In this document: positions 10,401-18,313 of the stretch, one piece after another
Layout: every line of letters begins with the position of its first letter
Numbering within the stretch: position 1 is the stretch's first letter
The notes under the pieces: generated by a model
Databases searched by the model: none
The model's input: the letters and a program-made list of their open reading frames with translations, nothing else
Told to the model about the DNA's origin: nothing
Program-made: the position numbers and the translations under genes
From: Granulicella mallensis MP5ACTX8
GTDB taxonomy: Bacteria > Acidobacteriota > Terriglobia > Terriglobales > Acidobacteriaceae
Reading direction: 5' to 3'
NCBI RefSeq assembly: GCF_000178955.2
Contig: NC_016631.1
Location: 2,728,001-2,792,000, forward strand
Length of the DNA stretch: 64,000 nucleotides

Positions 10401-11183
10401 AACTACAACGCCCTGCAGCTTTCTGTGCGCCAGGCTCTGAAGTACGGTCTGGAGTATGACGTGAACTACACCTACTCCAAATCAATGGATGAAGGCTCCG
10501 ATCCGGAGAGAAATGGGACGTCCGGAAGTCCCATCATCAACACCTTTGGCAGACATCAGATGTACGGGGTCTCGGACTTCGATGTTCGCCACAATCTCAC
10601 CGCCAACTACTCCATACCACTACCTTTCGGCAAAGGAACCCCATTTTTGAACAAGGGTGGTCTACTGGATCGTCTCGTGGGAGGATTTCAATTGAATGGA
10701 GTTGTTCACTACAGCACTGGTTTTCCCTTTAGCGCCTTGGCCACAGGCAACTGGGGGACCAATTTTGCGTTCTCCAGCAATATGGTGGAGACCAGTCCGA
10801 TCCCAACGGGCGGACATCACTATGTTGCAAGTAATCAGACCGAGACAGCACTGAATGGAATTACGTCACAGCAGGCACATGCAAATCTTCGGTTTGCTTA
10901 TGTGGGAGATAGTGGTCAGCGTAATAACTTCCGTTCTGATGGCTATCTCTCCATCGACGATGGTTTGTCGAAATCCTTCCATACCTTTGGCGAGCAAAGA
11001 TTGAGGATCTCCGCGGAAATCTTCAATGTGATCAATACAAACCGTTTTGGGATCGTGCAGAATGACGGTACCAGCAGTAACTTCGGCGTATACCAGAACC
11101 AGCCTGCAGTCTCGACCGGTGGCCCAGGGTCGCTGCTGCTGCAGCCTCGACAGATGCAATTTTCGGGCAAGTATATCTTTTAG
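7413..11183 (+). CDS. Oar-like TonB-dependent receptor with carboxypeptidase-regulatory domain
   Basis: 1256 residues. A signal peptide (residues 1-27, cleavage after WLLAQ) precedes an Ig-like carboxypeptidase-regulatory domain (TALSGTVTDATGAILPEVSV to about residue 110), a plug domain (NARQDQ-type block, SLDGVDNNDQ) and a long outer-membrane beta-barrel ending in aromatic FSGKYIF. This architecture is typical of acidobacterial Oar/SusC-like receptors that import large or scarce ligands with TonB energy. ATG 7413 is preferred because GGAG lies seven bases upstream; a longer open frame extends to 7269 without support. It is closely similar along its length to the protein at 22434-26258. Ligand unknown. 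Confidence 0.92.
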   Translation: MQTRSIRYSTTLFLAFLFAVGAPWLLAQTNTTALSGTVTDATGAILPEVSVSLSNEATGSVQNTQTKSKGEFSFEQIPPGTYDVKVVAPGFAELDQKVELLVSTPVKLTFKMTVGTNEVVNVETSLAEVNTTDATLGKAFNSAQVQNLPYLANNVTYLLSLQPGVLALDSGSQTGGLNADPRTGIVNGARQDQSNISLDGVDNNDQVFGYAFNGALRSTRDSVEEFRVTTTNANADSGRSSGAQVSLVTRSGTNKFHGSAYEYYRDPGTTSNNWFIKQAQLSSGEPNIAAKVLEHTYGASLGLPILKDKLFFFGAYEGFKQASDVPVGETVPSIIGGGGLVTGNVTYEACPSSANCQNGTTHKTLTPADIAQLDGRALDSACNPASLCTAPSTDAAAIAYFKQFPIANSNGAGDGYNTGGYNFTSPAPVHQITNIARLDYTISSRQSLFVRGNLQSDNQATPLQFPGLPAAANIFGNSKGIAAGHTWSINDNMTNNFRYGFIRMGSATRGTGSLPNVKFGAFDNLNATTTTTIYDVVTNNIVDDFTYVKGRHTIQVGANFQILSNGEYFDAPLVATANVSPNLLATAAIANQGGSLDPAAFACADCGTVSAAFSNFYNNAVISNVGAIETATSGTEFEVKNGSLNPLGAGVIPTHTFRNLEQEYYVQDQWKATSRFTLTVGLRYVHLGVPYEKNGQQIAPTISADTFLADRTAAADAGTAYTTRIAFRASGSPNGQPNFWTPQNLNFAPRIAFAYATPDNKTSVRGGFALAYDHFGAGVIDSYQSNPQSLLSLSQTNLATYTDINSNPRFTGYHDVPTVPGATGSLTLPYTPADSPFTFDYSINDHQKTPYAETFNLTLEHQLPHSLDVTASYVGRLGRHLFANLDIAQPTNLYDPASGQSYFQAATAYDKMVDAGVGAANVPDTGYFHNIFPNFSYNGYKGAQAYYAVFANNRGNETNVLFQADTDPTASPGGQSFRYFFPQTSSIFVQSSIGTSNYNALQLSVRQALKYGLEYDVNYTYSKSMDEGSDPERNGTSGSPIINTFGRHQMYGVSDFDVRHNLTANYSIPLPFGKGTPFLNKGGLLDRLVGGFQLNGVVHYSTGFPFSALATGNWGTNFAFSSNMVETSPIPTGGHHYVASNQTETALNGITSQQAHANLRFAYVGDSGQRNNFRSDGYLSIDDGLSKSFHTFGEQRLRISAEIFNVINTNRFGIVQNDGTSSNFGVYQNQPAVSTGGPGSLLLQPRQMQFSGKYIF

Positions 11184-11288
11184 GGTTTATTGAAAGGGCC
11201 GGTGTAGGTTTCATTCGCACTGGTTTCATCTTTCAAAACTTAAACTCCAGTCATTTGATTGGGCCAACTGGTAAGTATTGAGGCACGT

Positions 11289-12308
11289 GTGAACAAGATA
11301 TCTTTTGCTTTGACGAATCTGGCGGCAGTGCTTTGCCTTGCCGTATGTTCCGCTCATGCACAATTGCCTGAGCCCGATGGCGGGACGATTGAGCGTGGTG
11401 TCCTGCCTACTCGGTGGCTGTCAGAGGGATTGAAGTGCATGGAGATTCCTGAATGGCAGGTGCACGAGTACAACCCAAACTTCTTTCTTCTGCGCCAGTC
11501 TCCCTGTACGGATTATGAGAAGCCTGTTGTCTTTCTCTTCTTCGGGAAGGACAAGGCGATGCTGATCGACACGGGGTCGAGGAAAGGCAATCTCGCTCCT
11601 TCTCTCCAGTGGGTCGTGAAAAACTGGCTGGCAAGGAATGGCCGGACCAGCATTCCGTTACTTGTGGTCCATACTCATGAACATGGCGACCATATAGCGG
11701 GTGATGCGGCACTCCAGGCTATGAACGATCCGGCAATACCCGTGACCTTTCTTGCTCCTACGGATCTGGAGGCGGCGAAGCGCTTCTATGGAATTACGAA
11801 CTGGCCCACCGACATCGGCCACATCGATCTTGGTGGACGCATGATCGACGTGATTCCAATTCCGGGACACAGTGCGCTGAGCATTGCGTTTTACGATCGA
11901 CGGACGGCGATTCTTCTGTCGGGCGACACCCTCTATCCGGGACGACTCTATGTGCAGGACTTCGCAGCCTTTCAGGCGAGCACGGAGCGGCTGATCGAAT
12001 TCACGAAGGGTAAGCCGGTAGCCCATATTCTGGGGAATCATATCGAGGAGACAAATACGCCGTTTCTGGATTACCCGGTAGGCACGATCTATCAGCCGAA
12101 CGAGCATGAACTGGCGTTATCGCGGGGATCGCTGCTGGAGTTGGAAGATGCGCTGCTATCGATGCATGGCGTTCCGCAACGGATGGCGCTCCGGGACTTC
12201 TCGGTATGGCCTTCGGGACGGCAGTTTGCAAAACCCGGGGACAAGGAAAAGTACGAGAAGCATGCGAAGGAAGAGAAGGAAAAGATGTGGGAGCATTCGT
12301 TACAGTAG
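11289..12308 (+). CDS. Exported metallo-beta-lactamase-fold hydrolase
   Basis: 339 residues. A Sec signal peptide (NKISFALTNLAAVLCLAVCS, ending AHA) is followed by an MBL fold with the zinc motif HTHEHGDHIAGD, a later PGHS block (IPIPGHSALSIAFYD) and LLSGDTLYPGR, which provide the remaining metal ligands. The substrate cannot be read from sequence; the fold hydrolyses esters, lactams, phosphoesters or thioesters. GTG 11289 is chosen because GAGG sits five bases upstream and because it gives a clean signal peptide; a TTG at 11259 is the alternative. It lies between the receptor and a small PSCyt1 gene on the same strand, so a joint role is plausible. Confidence 0.88.
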   Translation: MNKISFALTNLAAVLCLAVCSAHAQLPEPDGGTIERGVLPTRWLSEGLKCMEIPEWQVHEYNPNFFLLRQSPCTDYEKPVVFLFFGKDKAMLIDTGSRKGNLAPSLQWVVKNWLARNGRTSIPLLVVHTHEHGDHIAGDAALQAMNDPAIPVTFLAPTDLEAAKRFYGITNWPTDIGHIDLGGRMIDVIPIPGHSALSIAFYDRRTAILLSGDTLYPGRLYVQDFAAFQASTERLIEFTKGKPVAHILGNHIEETNTPFLDYPVGTIYQPNEHELALSRGSLLELEDALLSMHGVPQRMALRDFSVWPSGRQFAKPGDKEKYEKHAKEEKEKMWEHSLQ

Positions 12309-12393
12309 AGATGAATGGGATCATAGCAAAGCATCGATAGTCTATCTTTAGGTTTTGCATCATCGAAGGTTTCTTCGATTTATGAGGAGGAAT

Positions 12394-12813
12394 ATGAAGT
12401 CAGGTGTTGGTCTTATGGGTTTCAGCATTGCAGCTCTGGTATCTGTATCCGTCGCGTTCAACACAACATCCGTTCAGGCTCGCGAGGATGCCGCGAAGCC
12501 TGAGTTCTATACAACGCGCGTCAAGCCGATCTTCGATGAGAACTGCGCGCGTTGCCACGGGGGACCAAACCATCGTGGAGGATTGAATATGGATACCCGC
12601 GAGGCTCTGCTGAAGGGCGGACGTGATGGCGCGGTGGTGGTACCGGGAGATCCGGCAAAGTCTCTGCTGCTCACGTTGATCCGTCATGAAGGGCCAGCGA
12701 ACGATCCCAAGGATATGCCCCCGAACAAGTCAAAGCTTTCGGATGCCGATATCAAGACCGTGATGGACTGGATCAAAGCGGGAGCGATCATGCCGCCAGC
12801 AGTCGCACAGTAA
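12394..12813 (+). CDS. Small exported PSCyt1 c-type cytochrome
   Basis: 139 residues: signal peptide (about 1-30), then one PSCyt1 domain with haem site CARCH, the loop ALLKGGRDGAVVVPGDPAKS, the MPPNK motif (Met as likely sixth haem ligand) and a C-terminal helix ending MDWIKAGAIM. It is equivalent to a single N-terminal module of the large DUF1553 proteins in this window. ATG 12394 follows a strong AGGAGG. It is probably co-transcribed with the metallo-hydrolase 85 bases upstream. Confidence 0.88.
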   Translation: MKSGVGLMGFSIAALVSVSVAFNTTSVQAREDAAKPEFYTTRVKPIFDENCARCHGGPNHRGGLNMDTREALLKGGRDGAVVVPGDPAKSLLLTLIRHEGPANDPKDMPPNKSKLSDADIKTVMDWIKAGAIMPPAVAQ

Positions 12814-12840
12814 AAATAACGTCGCTTATACAGACGAAGA

Positions 12841-12868
12841 AACGCACAAGCCAATTGGCTTGTGCGTT
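12841..12868. terminator. Perfect 28-base palindrome, bidirectional terminator
   Basis: Two exactly complementary 14-base arms with no spacer (centre CAAGCCAATTGGCTTG), flanked by A-rich and T-rich ends. It lies between the convergent PSCyt1 gene (ends 12813) and cytochrome c gene (ends 12869) and would stop transcription from both sides. Confidence 0.8.
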
Positions 12869-13345
12869 TTACTTTGAGGAACCGTTATAGACAGCAGGGC
12901 TGCCGAGGATGCCGGCCTTGGGGAGATGACGGATGTAGAGAACCATCTGCCACATCTCATCATTAGAGAAGTCGCCATTGGACGGGGGCATGCCGGAAGG
13001 ATAGATGCCATTCTTGATAATCCACTTGAGCTGCCCGTCGGTATAGGCCTGAACCTGGGGAAGGGCGAGCGAGGGGACTGGGGGAGAGATGGTCGCGGCA
13101 AAGGGGACGCCGGTATTCTGGCCATCGAGGCCATGGCAGACCATGCAGTAGGAAGTAAAGAGTTCCTTTCCTTCTTCGATGTTTTCGGCGCTCGCCTTGA
13201 TCGGATTGATATCCTTTTTGCCCCCGACGGTGATGTGGTGCTTGGTCCAGTAAGCGACCTTGGTTTCGGTGGGCGAGGGAGGGGTAGCGCGGCAGCCCGC
13301 AAGGACTAGCGTCGAAAGCAGAAGGATGGCTGGCAGGTGCTTCAT
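12869..13345 (-). CDS. Lipoprotein class I cytochrome c
   Basis: 158 residues. The N-terminus MKHLPAILLLSTLVLAGC is a lipoprotein signal with lipobox LAGC. The mature part is a class I cytochrome c: haem site CMVCHG, a downstream NGIYPSGMPP segment supplying the likely axial Met, and a C-terminal helix (MWQMVLYIRHLPKAG). It is probably anchored to a membrane as an electron carrier. The start at 13345 is preferred over a longer frame to 13429 because it gives the lipoprotein signal. A hairpin (13399-13441) separates it from the DUF1501 gene upstream, so it may have its own promoter. Confidence 0.9.
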   Translation of the reverse strand: MKHLPAILLLSTLVLAGCRATPPSPTETKVAYWTKHHITVGGKKDINPIKASAENIEEGKELFTSYCMVCHGLDGQNTGVPFAATISPPVPSLALPQVQAYTDGQLKWIIKNGIYPSGMPPSNGDFSNDEMWQMVLYIRHLPKAGILGSPAVYNGSSK

Positions 13346-13398
13346 GGGTCCATTCAAATTGAGGATTGGGATCAAGGTAGTTTGTGTCTCATCATAAA

Positions 13399-13441
13399 CG
13401 CCACCCAACGATGATGGAAGTATCGACATCGTTAGGTGGCG
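13399..13441 (-). terminator. Hairpin downstream of the DUF1501 gene
   Basis: Arms 13399-13413 and 13427-13441 pair over 15 bases with one G-T mismatch, around a 13-base loop. On the minus strand it is followed by TTTATG. It begins 31 bases after the DUF1501 stop, as expected of an operon-end terminator. Confidence 0.7.
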
Positions 13442-13471
13442 CTTTGATTTGCCTGAGAACGGGTCTTCCGG

Positions 13472-14953
13472 TTAGGCGATGATGTCGTGAATGACGTTTC
13501 CAGCAACGTCCGTAAGGCGGAAGTCGCGGCCGCTGGAGCGGAAGGTGAGCTTGGTGTGATCGATACCCATCAGGTAAAGAATCGTAGCGTGGATGTCATG
13601 GACGTGGACGGGTTTGTCGACGACCTTCCAGCCGAAGTCATCGGTGGCGCCATAGGTCATGCCGCCTTTGACGCCGCCGCCGGCGAGCCACATCGTGAAG
13701 CCGTGGGGATTGTGATCGCGGCCAGCGTGAGTGCCCGCGCCGCCGAGTTCAACGACCGGGGTGCGGCCGAACTCCGAACCGCAGACGATGATGGTCTCGT
13801 CGAGAAGACCGCGAGCCTTTAGATCCTTGATGAGTGCCGCGAAGGGCTGATCGGAGTCCTTCGCATTTTTGCGGTGAGCCTGGATGTCCTGGTGCGCATC
13901 CCACGGATCGCCAGCGGAGTAATAAACCTGGACCATGCGAACGCCGCGCTCGATGAGGCGGGCCGCTGTAAGGCAGCCGCGAGCCGTTGAGCCTTCGCCG
14001 TACATCTTGATGGTCGCCGCAGACTCCTTGCGAACGTCGAAGACATCAGGGGCTTCGGTCTGCATGCGATAGGCCGTCTCCATTGAGCCGATCGTGGCTT
14101 CGAGCTGGGGATCAGCATCCGCTACGTTGCCGTAGGTCTCTTCTTCGTTGAGAGCATCCAGCTTTTTGACGAGTTCCAGTTCCTTGCGCTGCTGCGTGAT
14201 GTCGTACTTCGAGTTATGGATGTCGGGAATCAGCTTGTAAGGATCGAAGTCCTTCGAGCTCGTGTCGCTCGACACATAAGTCGCCTGGTTGACGGCAGGA
14301 AGGAAGCCGGAACTCCAGAGCGGTGGACCCACGGTGGTGGGAACCTTGGGGCAGAGAACCACGAAGCCGGGAAGGTTCTTGTTGGTCGTACCGAGGCCAT
14401 AGGTCAGCCAGGAGCCCATGGAGGGGCGGCCAATGATGTTCGCGCCGGTGTTCATCATGATGAGCGCGGGCTCGTGGTTGGGAATCTCCGTGAAGACGGA
14501 TTTGACGACGCAGATGTCGTCGGCGCAGGCACCCACGTTGGGGAAGAGCTCCGAGACTTCGAGGCCGCTCTTGCCGTAGCGCGAGAACTCGAAGGGCGAC
14601 TTCATCAGGGTGCCGGTCTTGCGCTCGTGGCCCAGATCGCCACCGGGCATAGGCTGCCCGTGGTACTTGGTGAGCATCGGCTTGTTGTCGAAGCTGTCGA
14701 TGTGAGACAGGCCACCGTTCATGAACAGGAAGATGACGTGCTTGGCCTTGGGCTTGAAGTGCGGATCGCGGAGCATCCAGGGGTTGGTGGCAGCCGTGTC
14801 CGCGGCGACCGAGCCGGGATTCTTCGCGTTGAGGGTTTCCGCCTCCGCGAGAGACTCGCCGAGCATACCGGCGAAGCTCATCATGGCGAATCCGCCGCCA
14901 ATCTTGCGGAGTGCATCACGACGATTGATAGGTTTCGGCTTCTGACAAGACAT
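13472..14953 (-). CDS. DUF1501 sulfatase-like exported protein
   Basis: 493 residues. A Tat-type signal (NRRDALRKIGGGFAMMSFAG) precedes the DUF1501 domain: KHVIFLFMNGGLSHIDSFD, RPSMGSWLTYGLGTTNKNLP, CGSEFGRTPVVE and a GRDHNPHGFT block. The fold is related to alkaline phosphatases/sulfatases, but the substrate is unknown. ATG 14953 has AGGAG eight bases upstream. It follows the PSCyt1-DUF1553 gene by 90 bases and is the last gene of the importer operon, ending before the hairpin at 13399-13441. Confidence 0.92.
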   Translation of the reverse strand: MSCQKPKPINRRDALRKIGGGFAMMSFAGMLGESLAEAETLNAKNPGSVAADTAATNPWMLRDPHFKPKAKHVIFLFMNGGLSHIDSFDNKPMLTKYHGQPMPGGDLGHERKTGTLMKSPFEFSRYGKSGLEVSELFPNVGACADDICVVKSVFTEIPNHEPALIMMNTGANIIGRPSMGSWLTYGLGTTNKNLPGFVVLCPKVPTTVGPPLWSSGFLPAVNQATYVSSDTSSKDFDPYKLIPDIHNSKYDITQQRKELELVKKLDALNEEETYGNVADADPQLEATIGSMETAYRMQTEAPDVFDVRKESAATIKMYGEGSTARGCLTAARLIERGVRMVQVYYSAGDPWDAHQDIQAHRKNAKDSDQPFAALIKDLKARGLLDETIIVCGSEFGRTPVVELGGAGTHAGRDHNPHGFTMWLAGGGVKGGMTYGATDDFGWKVVDKPVHVHDIHATILYLMGIDHTKLTFRSSGRDFRLTDVAGNVIHDIIA

Positions 14954-15043
14954 AGTCTGATCTCCTGGTTCGAGCAAAATTTCTAGTACTTTCGAATGCC
15001 TGGGACCTGTCTGAAAGCGACCGGACCCACTGTAGCCGTGCGG

Positions 15044-18000
15044 TTAGTTGAGAAACTCGAATTCATTCGAACTGAAGAGGACGCGGCAGTATTCCTTCCA
15101 CGCGCTGATCGGTTCCTGGTTGACCATGTAGCCGGGTTTATCCGGAGTCGTCTTCAGAAACTCAATGCCGGCCTGAAGCTCAGCGGGAGTCGGGGCGCGG
15201 CCAAAGAGGAGGCGGTAGGTCTCCGTGATGCGGGCTGCGTCGTTACCCTTCGGATAGACACGGTTGGAGAGCACCTCCGCCTGCTTGTACACGAAGGGAT
15301 CGTTCATGAAGTAGAGGCGCTGGACGGGCACGTTGGTGGAGAAGCGCTGTTCCGCCGTGAACGTCGGGTTGGGGAAGTCGAAGGCTTGCAGGAACGGATC
15401 GATGCGGAACCTGCTGACCTTGGCATAGACCGTGCGCTTGTCGTTATCGATGCCGAGCGCTGTGGCTGGGCCACCGGTCTCCTTGGTGTCGAGGTCTCCT
15501 GCAACGAAGAGGATGGAATCGCGAAGTTGTTCGGCGTCGAGGCGTTGCAGTGAGAAGTGCGAGTAGAAGCGGTTGAGGGGATCCTTGACGTGCTCGTCCG
15601 GAGTCTCCTTGCTGCTCTGCTGATAGACGGCGGAGAGCATGATCATGCGTTGCAGCTTCTTGAGCGACATGCCGTTCTTCTGGAACTGCGTGGCAAGGTA
15701 CTCGAGGAGCGCCGGATCCGAGGGAGGATCGCCGATGACGCCGAAGTTATCCGGCGTATTTACGATGCCCGTGCCGAAGTGCCACTTCCAAACGCGATTG
15801 ACGAAGACGCGGCTGGCGATTGGGCTGGCAATAATATCGTCGGCGAGCTGAAGCCTTCCGCTGCCCTGGGTGTAAGGCTTTTTGCCTGCTGGCCCGAGGA
15901 CGGTGAGAAAGGCTCTCGGAACAACGTCGCCCTGGGCGTGGGGGTTACCACGCAGATCGAGCGCGATGTCTACTAGCTTGGGTTTATCGGCCATGCCATG
16001 GACGAAGGGATACATCTCCGGAACGTCCTTGGGGGCACCACGGCGGCCACCACCACCGTCGCCTTGCAGCGAGGTGAGATAGGCCTGTTCAACCGGACCG
16101 AGGCGACGGGTGAGTTCCCAGCCACGGAAGCTGAAGAGCGCTGGATCGCCGCGGCCTTCCTCTCCTTCGCCCGAGCTGAGGCTACGGACGAAGAGGTCGG
16201 TGTAGAGGTTGGCTTCCTCAGGGGGAAGGACCTTGAGCTCCAGCGTGCAGCCTGGGCAGAACTCATCGTAGGTATCGAACTGGTTCGGCTTGACGTCTTT
16301 CTCGCGACGAGTAGGAACGCCAGCCTTCGCCTTGATCTTGTCGTTCTCGTCCTCAATGGCTTTGTTCTTGAACTCGAGATCGAGAATCCGCTGCTGGAAG
16401 GAGCTGGCGAGGAACTTAGCTTGGTCCTCCGAGCCTCCCTCCGCGATCATGAGCTGCCAATCCTTGAGATAGGGATAGTACAGAGGCTTCTTGGCGAGGA
16501 ACTTCACCCAGCGATCCAGTAGTTCGGGATCGAGACGAGCCTGATCGGCAGCGTCTTCGGACTTCATCTTGGGCTTACCCGCGACTCGCCAGGCCGCAAC
16601 CATGTAGGCAGAGCTCTGCGCGGCATAGGCCTTGGAAAGCTGCTCTCCGGCAGTCTTGGTGTACTCCTGCGCGGCATCGTCCTTGCTGTTGGCTTGCTTG
16701 AACTTCTCGCGCCAGAAGTTGACTTCGGAGTCGGGAACGAAGTTGTACTCCTTATAGGTGGAGTTCGCGAAGACTCCACCGAGTGCATAGTAGTCCTTGG
16801 CCAGGATGGGGTCGTACTTGTGATCGTGGCAACGAGCGCAGGCCACGGTCATTCCGAGGAAGCCGCGAGTGACGGCATCGATGCGCTCATTGCGTTCGTC
16901 TGCGCGGCCTTGAATCGGCTCTGCCTGATCCCAGATCCAGGGTGCACCGCCGAGGAAGCCCGTCCCCTTGAGATCTTCGGCTGTGGGATGGTTGGACATG
17001 AGGTCGCCGGCGAGCTGCCGTTTTACGAACTGGTCGTAGGGCATGTCTTGGTTGATGGACTTGATGACCCAGTCGCGATAGACCCAGGCTCCATCGAGCG
17101 GCATGTAGCCACGGCCACGCGGATCGAGGCCACGGATATCATCGTCGCCGTAGCGTGCGACATCGAGCCAGTGACGGCCCCAGCGCTCCCCGTAGTGAGG
17201 TGAGGCCAGAAGGCGATCAACGACTTTCGCGAATGCATCGGGGGAGCTGTCTTTCTCGAAAGCTTCAATCTCTTCAGGTGTCGGTGGCAGGCCGATGAGG
17301 TCAAGCGTGGCGCGACGGAGGAGGGTGCGCTTGTCGGCCATAGGCGCAGGCTTGAGGCCCTTCTCTTCAAGCTTCGCGAGAACAAAGTGATCGATGTCGG
17401 TCTTGGCCCAAGCCTTGAGCTGTGCGTCCTTGATCTCGGGAACCGTCGGCTCCTGCAGGGGAACGAAGGACCAGAACTTACGCATGTCGTCGGTGATCTG
17501 CTTGCCCGCAGGACGAACTGCGGCGGTGCTCTGGGGCCAGGGAGCGCCCATGCGAATCCAGTCGGAGAGAACCTGTACTTCCTCGGCGGTCAGCTTGGTG
17601 CCCTTGGGAGGCATCTTGAGCTCGCCTGTCTGGTGAACGGCCTGAACGAGAAGGCTCTTTTCGGGGTCGCCGGAGACGATGGCAGGGCCCGTGTCGCCAC
17701 CCTTGAGAATCGACTCGCGGGAGGTAAGACTGAGGCCACCCGCAGCGCGATCCTGATGGCAGGAGCCGCAGGAGTTGGCCAGGATGGGACGAACCTTAGT
17801 CTCGAAGAAGTCGTCGCCGGGCGTGCCTTTTGCCTGGGCTGAGGTCAGCAGGGCTACGACGGGCTTGGAGGGCTCGGCGCTATCCCAGGAGCCGCCACGG
17901 CGAACCCATTCGACGAGGTCGGCAATGTCTCCGTCGGCGAGCTTGTCGCCCTTGGGGGGCATTTTGAGATCGCCGGTCTGGCGGACGGCTTTGATGAGGA

Positions 18001-18313
18001 GGCTCTTCTCGGGGTCGCCGGGAACCATGGCAGGGCCGGAGTCGCCACCCTTGAGTACGCCGTCGAGAGAGTCCAGGCGCAGACCGCCGGCCATCTCCGT
18101 GGTGTGGCACTGGTAGCAACGCTGAGCGAGAACAGGGCGAACCTTCTGCGTGAAGTATTGAGTATTATCCTCGGCTGAGGGCGTGGCGGCGGCATGGGCG
18201 CTCGCTTGTCCGTGAACGGTGGTATTGCTGGCAGCCAGGAAGCTGATCGTGACGAAGCTGCAAGCCCCGAGGATGCGGATCAAAGTTTGAGTGGGGATAC
18301 GAAGGTTCTTCAC
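15044..18313 (-). CDS. PSCyt1 (x2)-DUF1549-DUF1553 exported cytochrome-like protein, coupled to ABC importer
   Basis: 1089 residues. A signal-like N-terminus (residues 8-30) precedes two very similar PSCyt1 repeats with haem sites CYQCH and CGSCH; each is followed by GGxSGP/GGDTGP, a VPGDPEKSLL-like stretch and a KMPPKG motif. Next come DUF1549 (LLRRATLDLIGLPPTPEEIE), a third CARCHDHKYDP site and DUF1553 (ASRVFVNRVWKWHFGTGIV). Its start codon overlaps the stop of the ABC ATPase gene (ATGA, 18310-18313), so the two are translationally coupled. The family reaction is unestablished; here the context ties it to nitrogen-compound uptake. Confidence 0.9.
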   Translation of the reverse strand: MKNLRIPTQTLIRILGACSFVTISFLAASNTTVHGQASAHAAATPSAEDNTQYFTQKVRPVLAQRCYQCHTTEMAGGLRLDSLDGVLKGGDSGPAMVPGDPEKSLLIKAVRQTGDLKMPPKGDKLADGDIADLVEWVRRGGSWDSAEPSKPVVALLTSAQAKGTPGDDFFETKVRPILANSCGSCHQDRAAGGLSLTSRESILKGGDTGPAIVSGDPEKSLLVQAVHQTGELKMPPKGTKLTAEEVQVLSDWIRMGAPWPQSTAAVRPAGKQITDDMRKFWSFVPLQEPTVPEIKDAQLKAWAKTDIDHFVLAKLEEKGLKPAPMADKRTLLRRATLDLIGLPPTPEEIEAFEKDSSPDAFAKVVDRLLASPHYGERWGRHWLDVARYGDDDIRGLDPRGRGYMPLDGAWVYRDWVIKSINQDMPYDQFVKRQLAGDLMSNHPTAEDLKGTGFLGGAPWIWDQAEPIQGRADERNERIDAVTRGFLGMTVACARCHDHKYDPILAKDYYALGGVFANSTYKEYNFVPDSEVNFWREKFKQANSKDDAAQEYTKTAGEQLSKAYAAQSSAYMVAAWRVAGKPKMKSEDAADQARLDPELLDRWVKFLAKKPLYYPYLKDWQLMIAEGGSEDQAKFLASSFQQRILDLEFKNKAIEDENDKIKAKAGVPTRREKDVKPNQFDTYDEFCPGCTLELKVLPPEEANLYTDLFVRSLSSGEGEEGRGDPALFSFRGWELTRRLGPVEQAYLTSLQGDGGGGRRGAPKDVPEMYPFVHGMADKPKLVDIALDLRGNPHAQGDVVPRAFLTVLGPAGKKPYTQGSGRLQLADDIIASPIASRVFVNRVWKWHFGTGIVNTPDNFGVIGDPPSDPALLEYLATQFQKNGMSLKKLQRMIMLSAVYQQSSKETPDEHVKDPLNRFYSHFSLQRLDAEQLRDSILFVAGDLDTKETGGPATALGIDNDKRTVYAKVSRFRIDPFLQAFDFPNPTFTAEQRFSTNVPVQRLYFMNDPFVYKQAEVLSNRVYPKGNDAARITETYRLLFGRAPTPAELQAGIEFLKTTPDKPGYMVNQEPISAWKEYCRVLFSSNEFEFLN

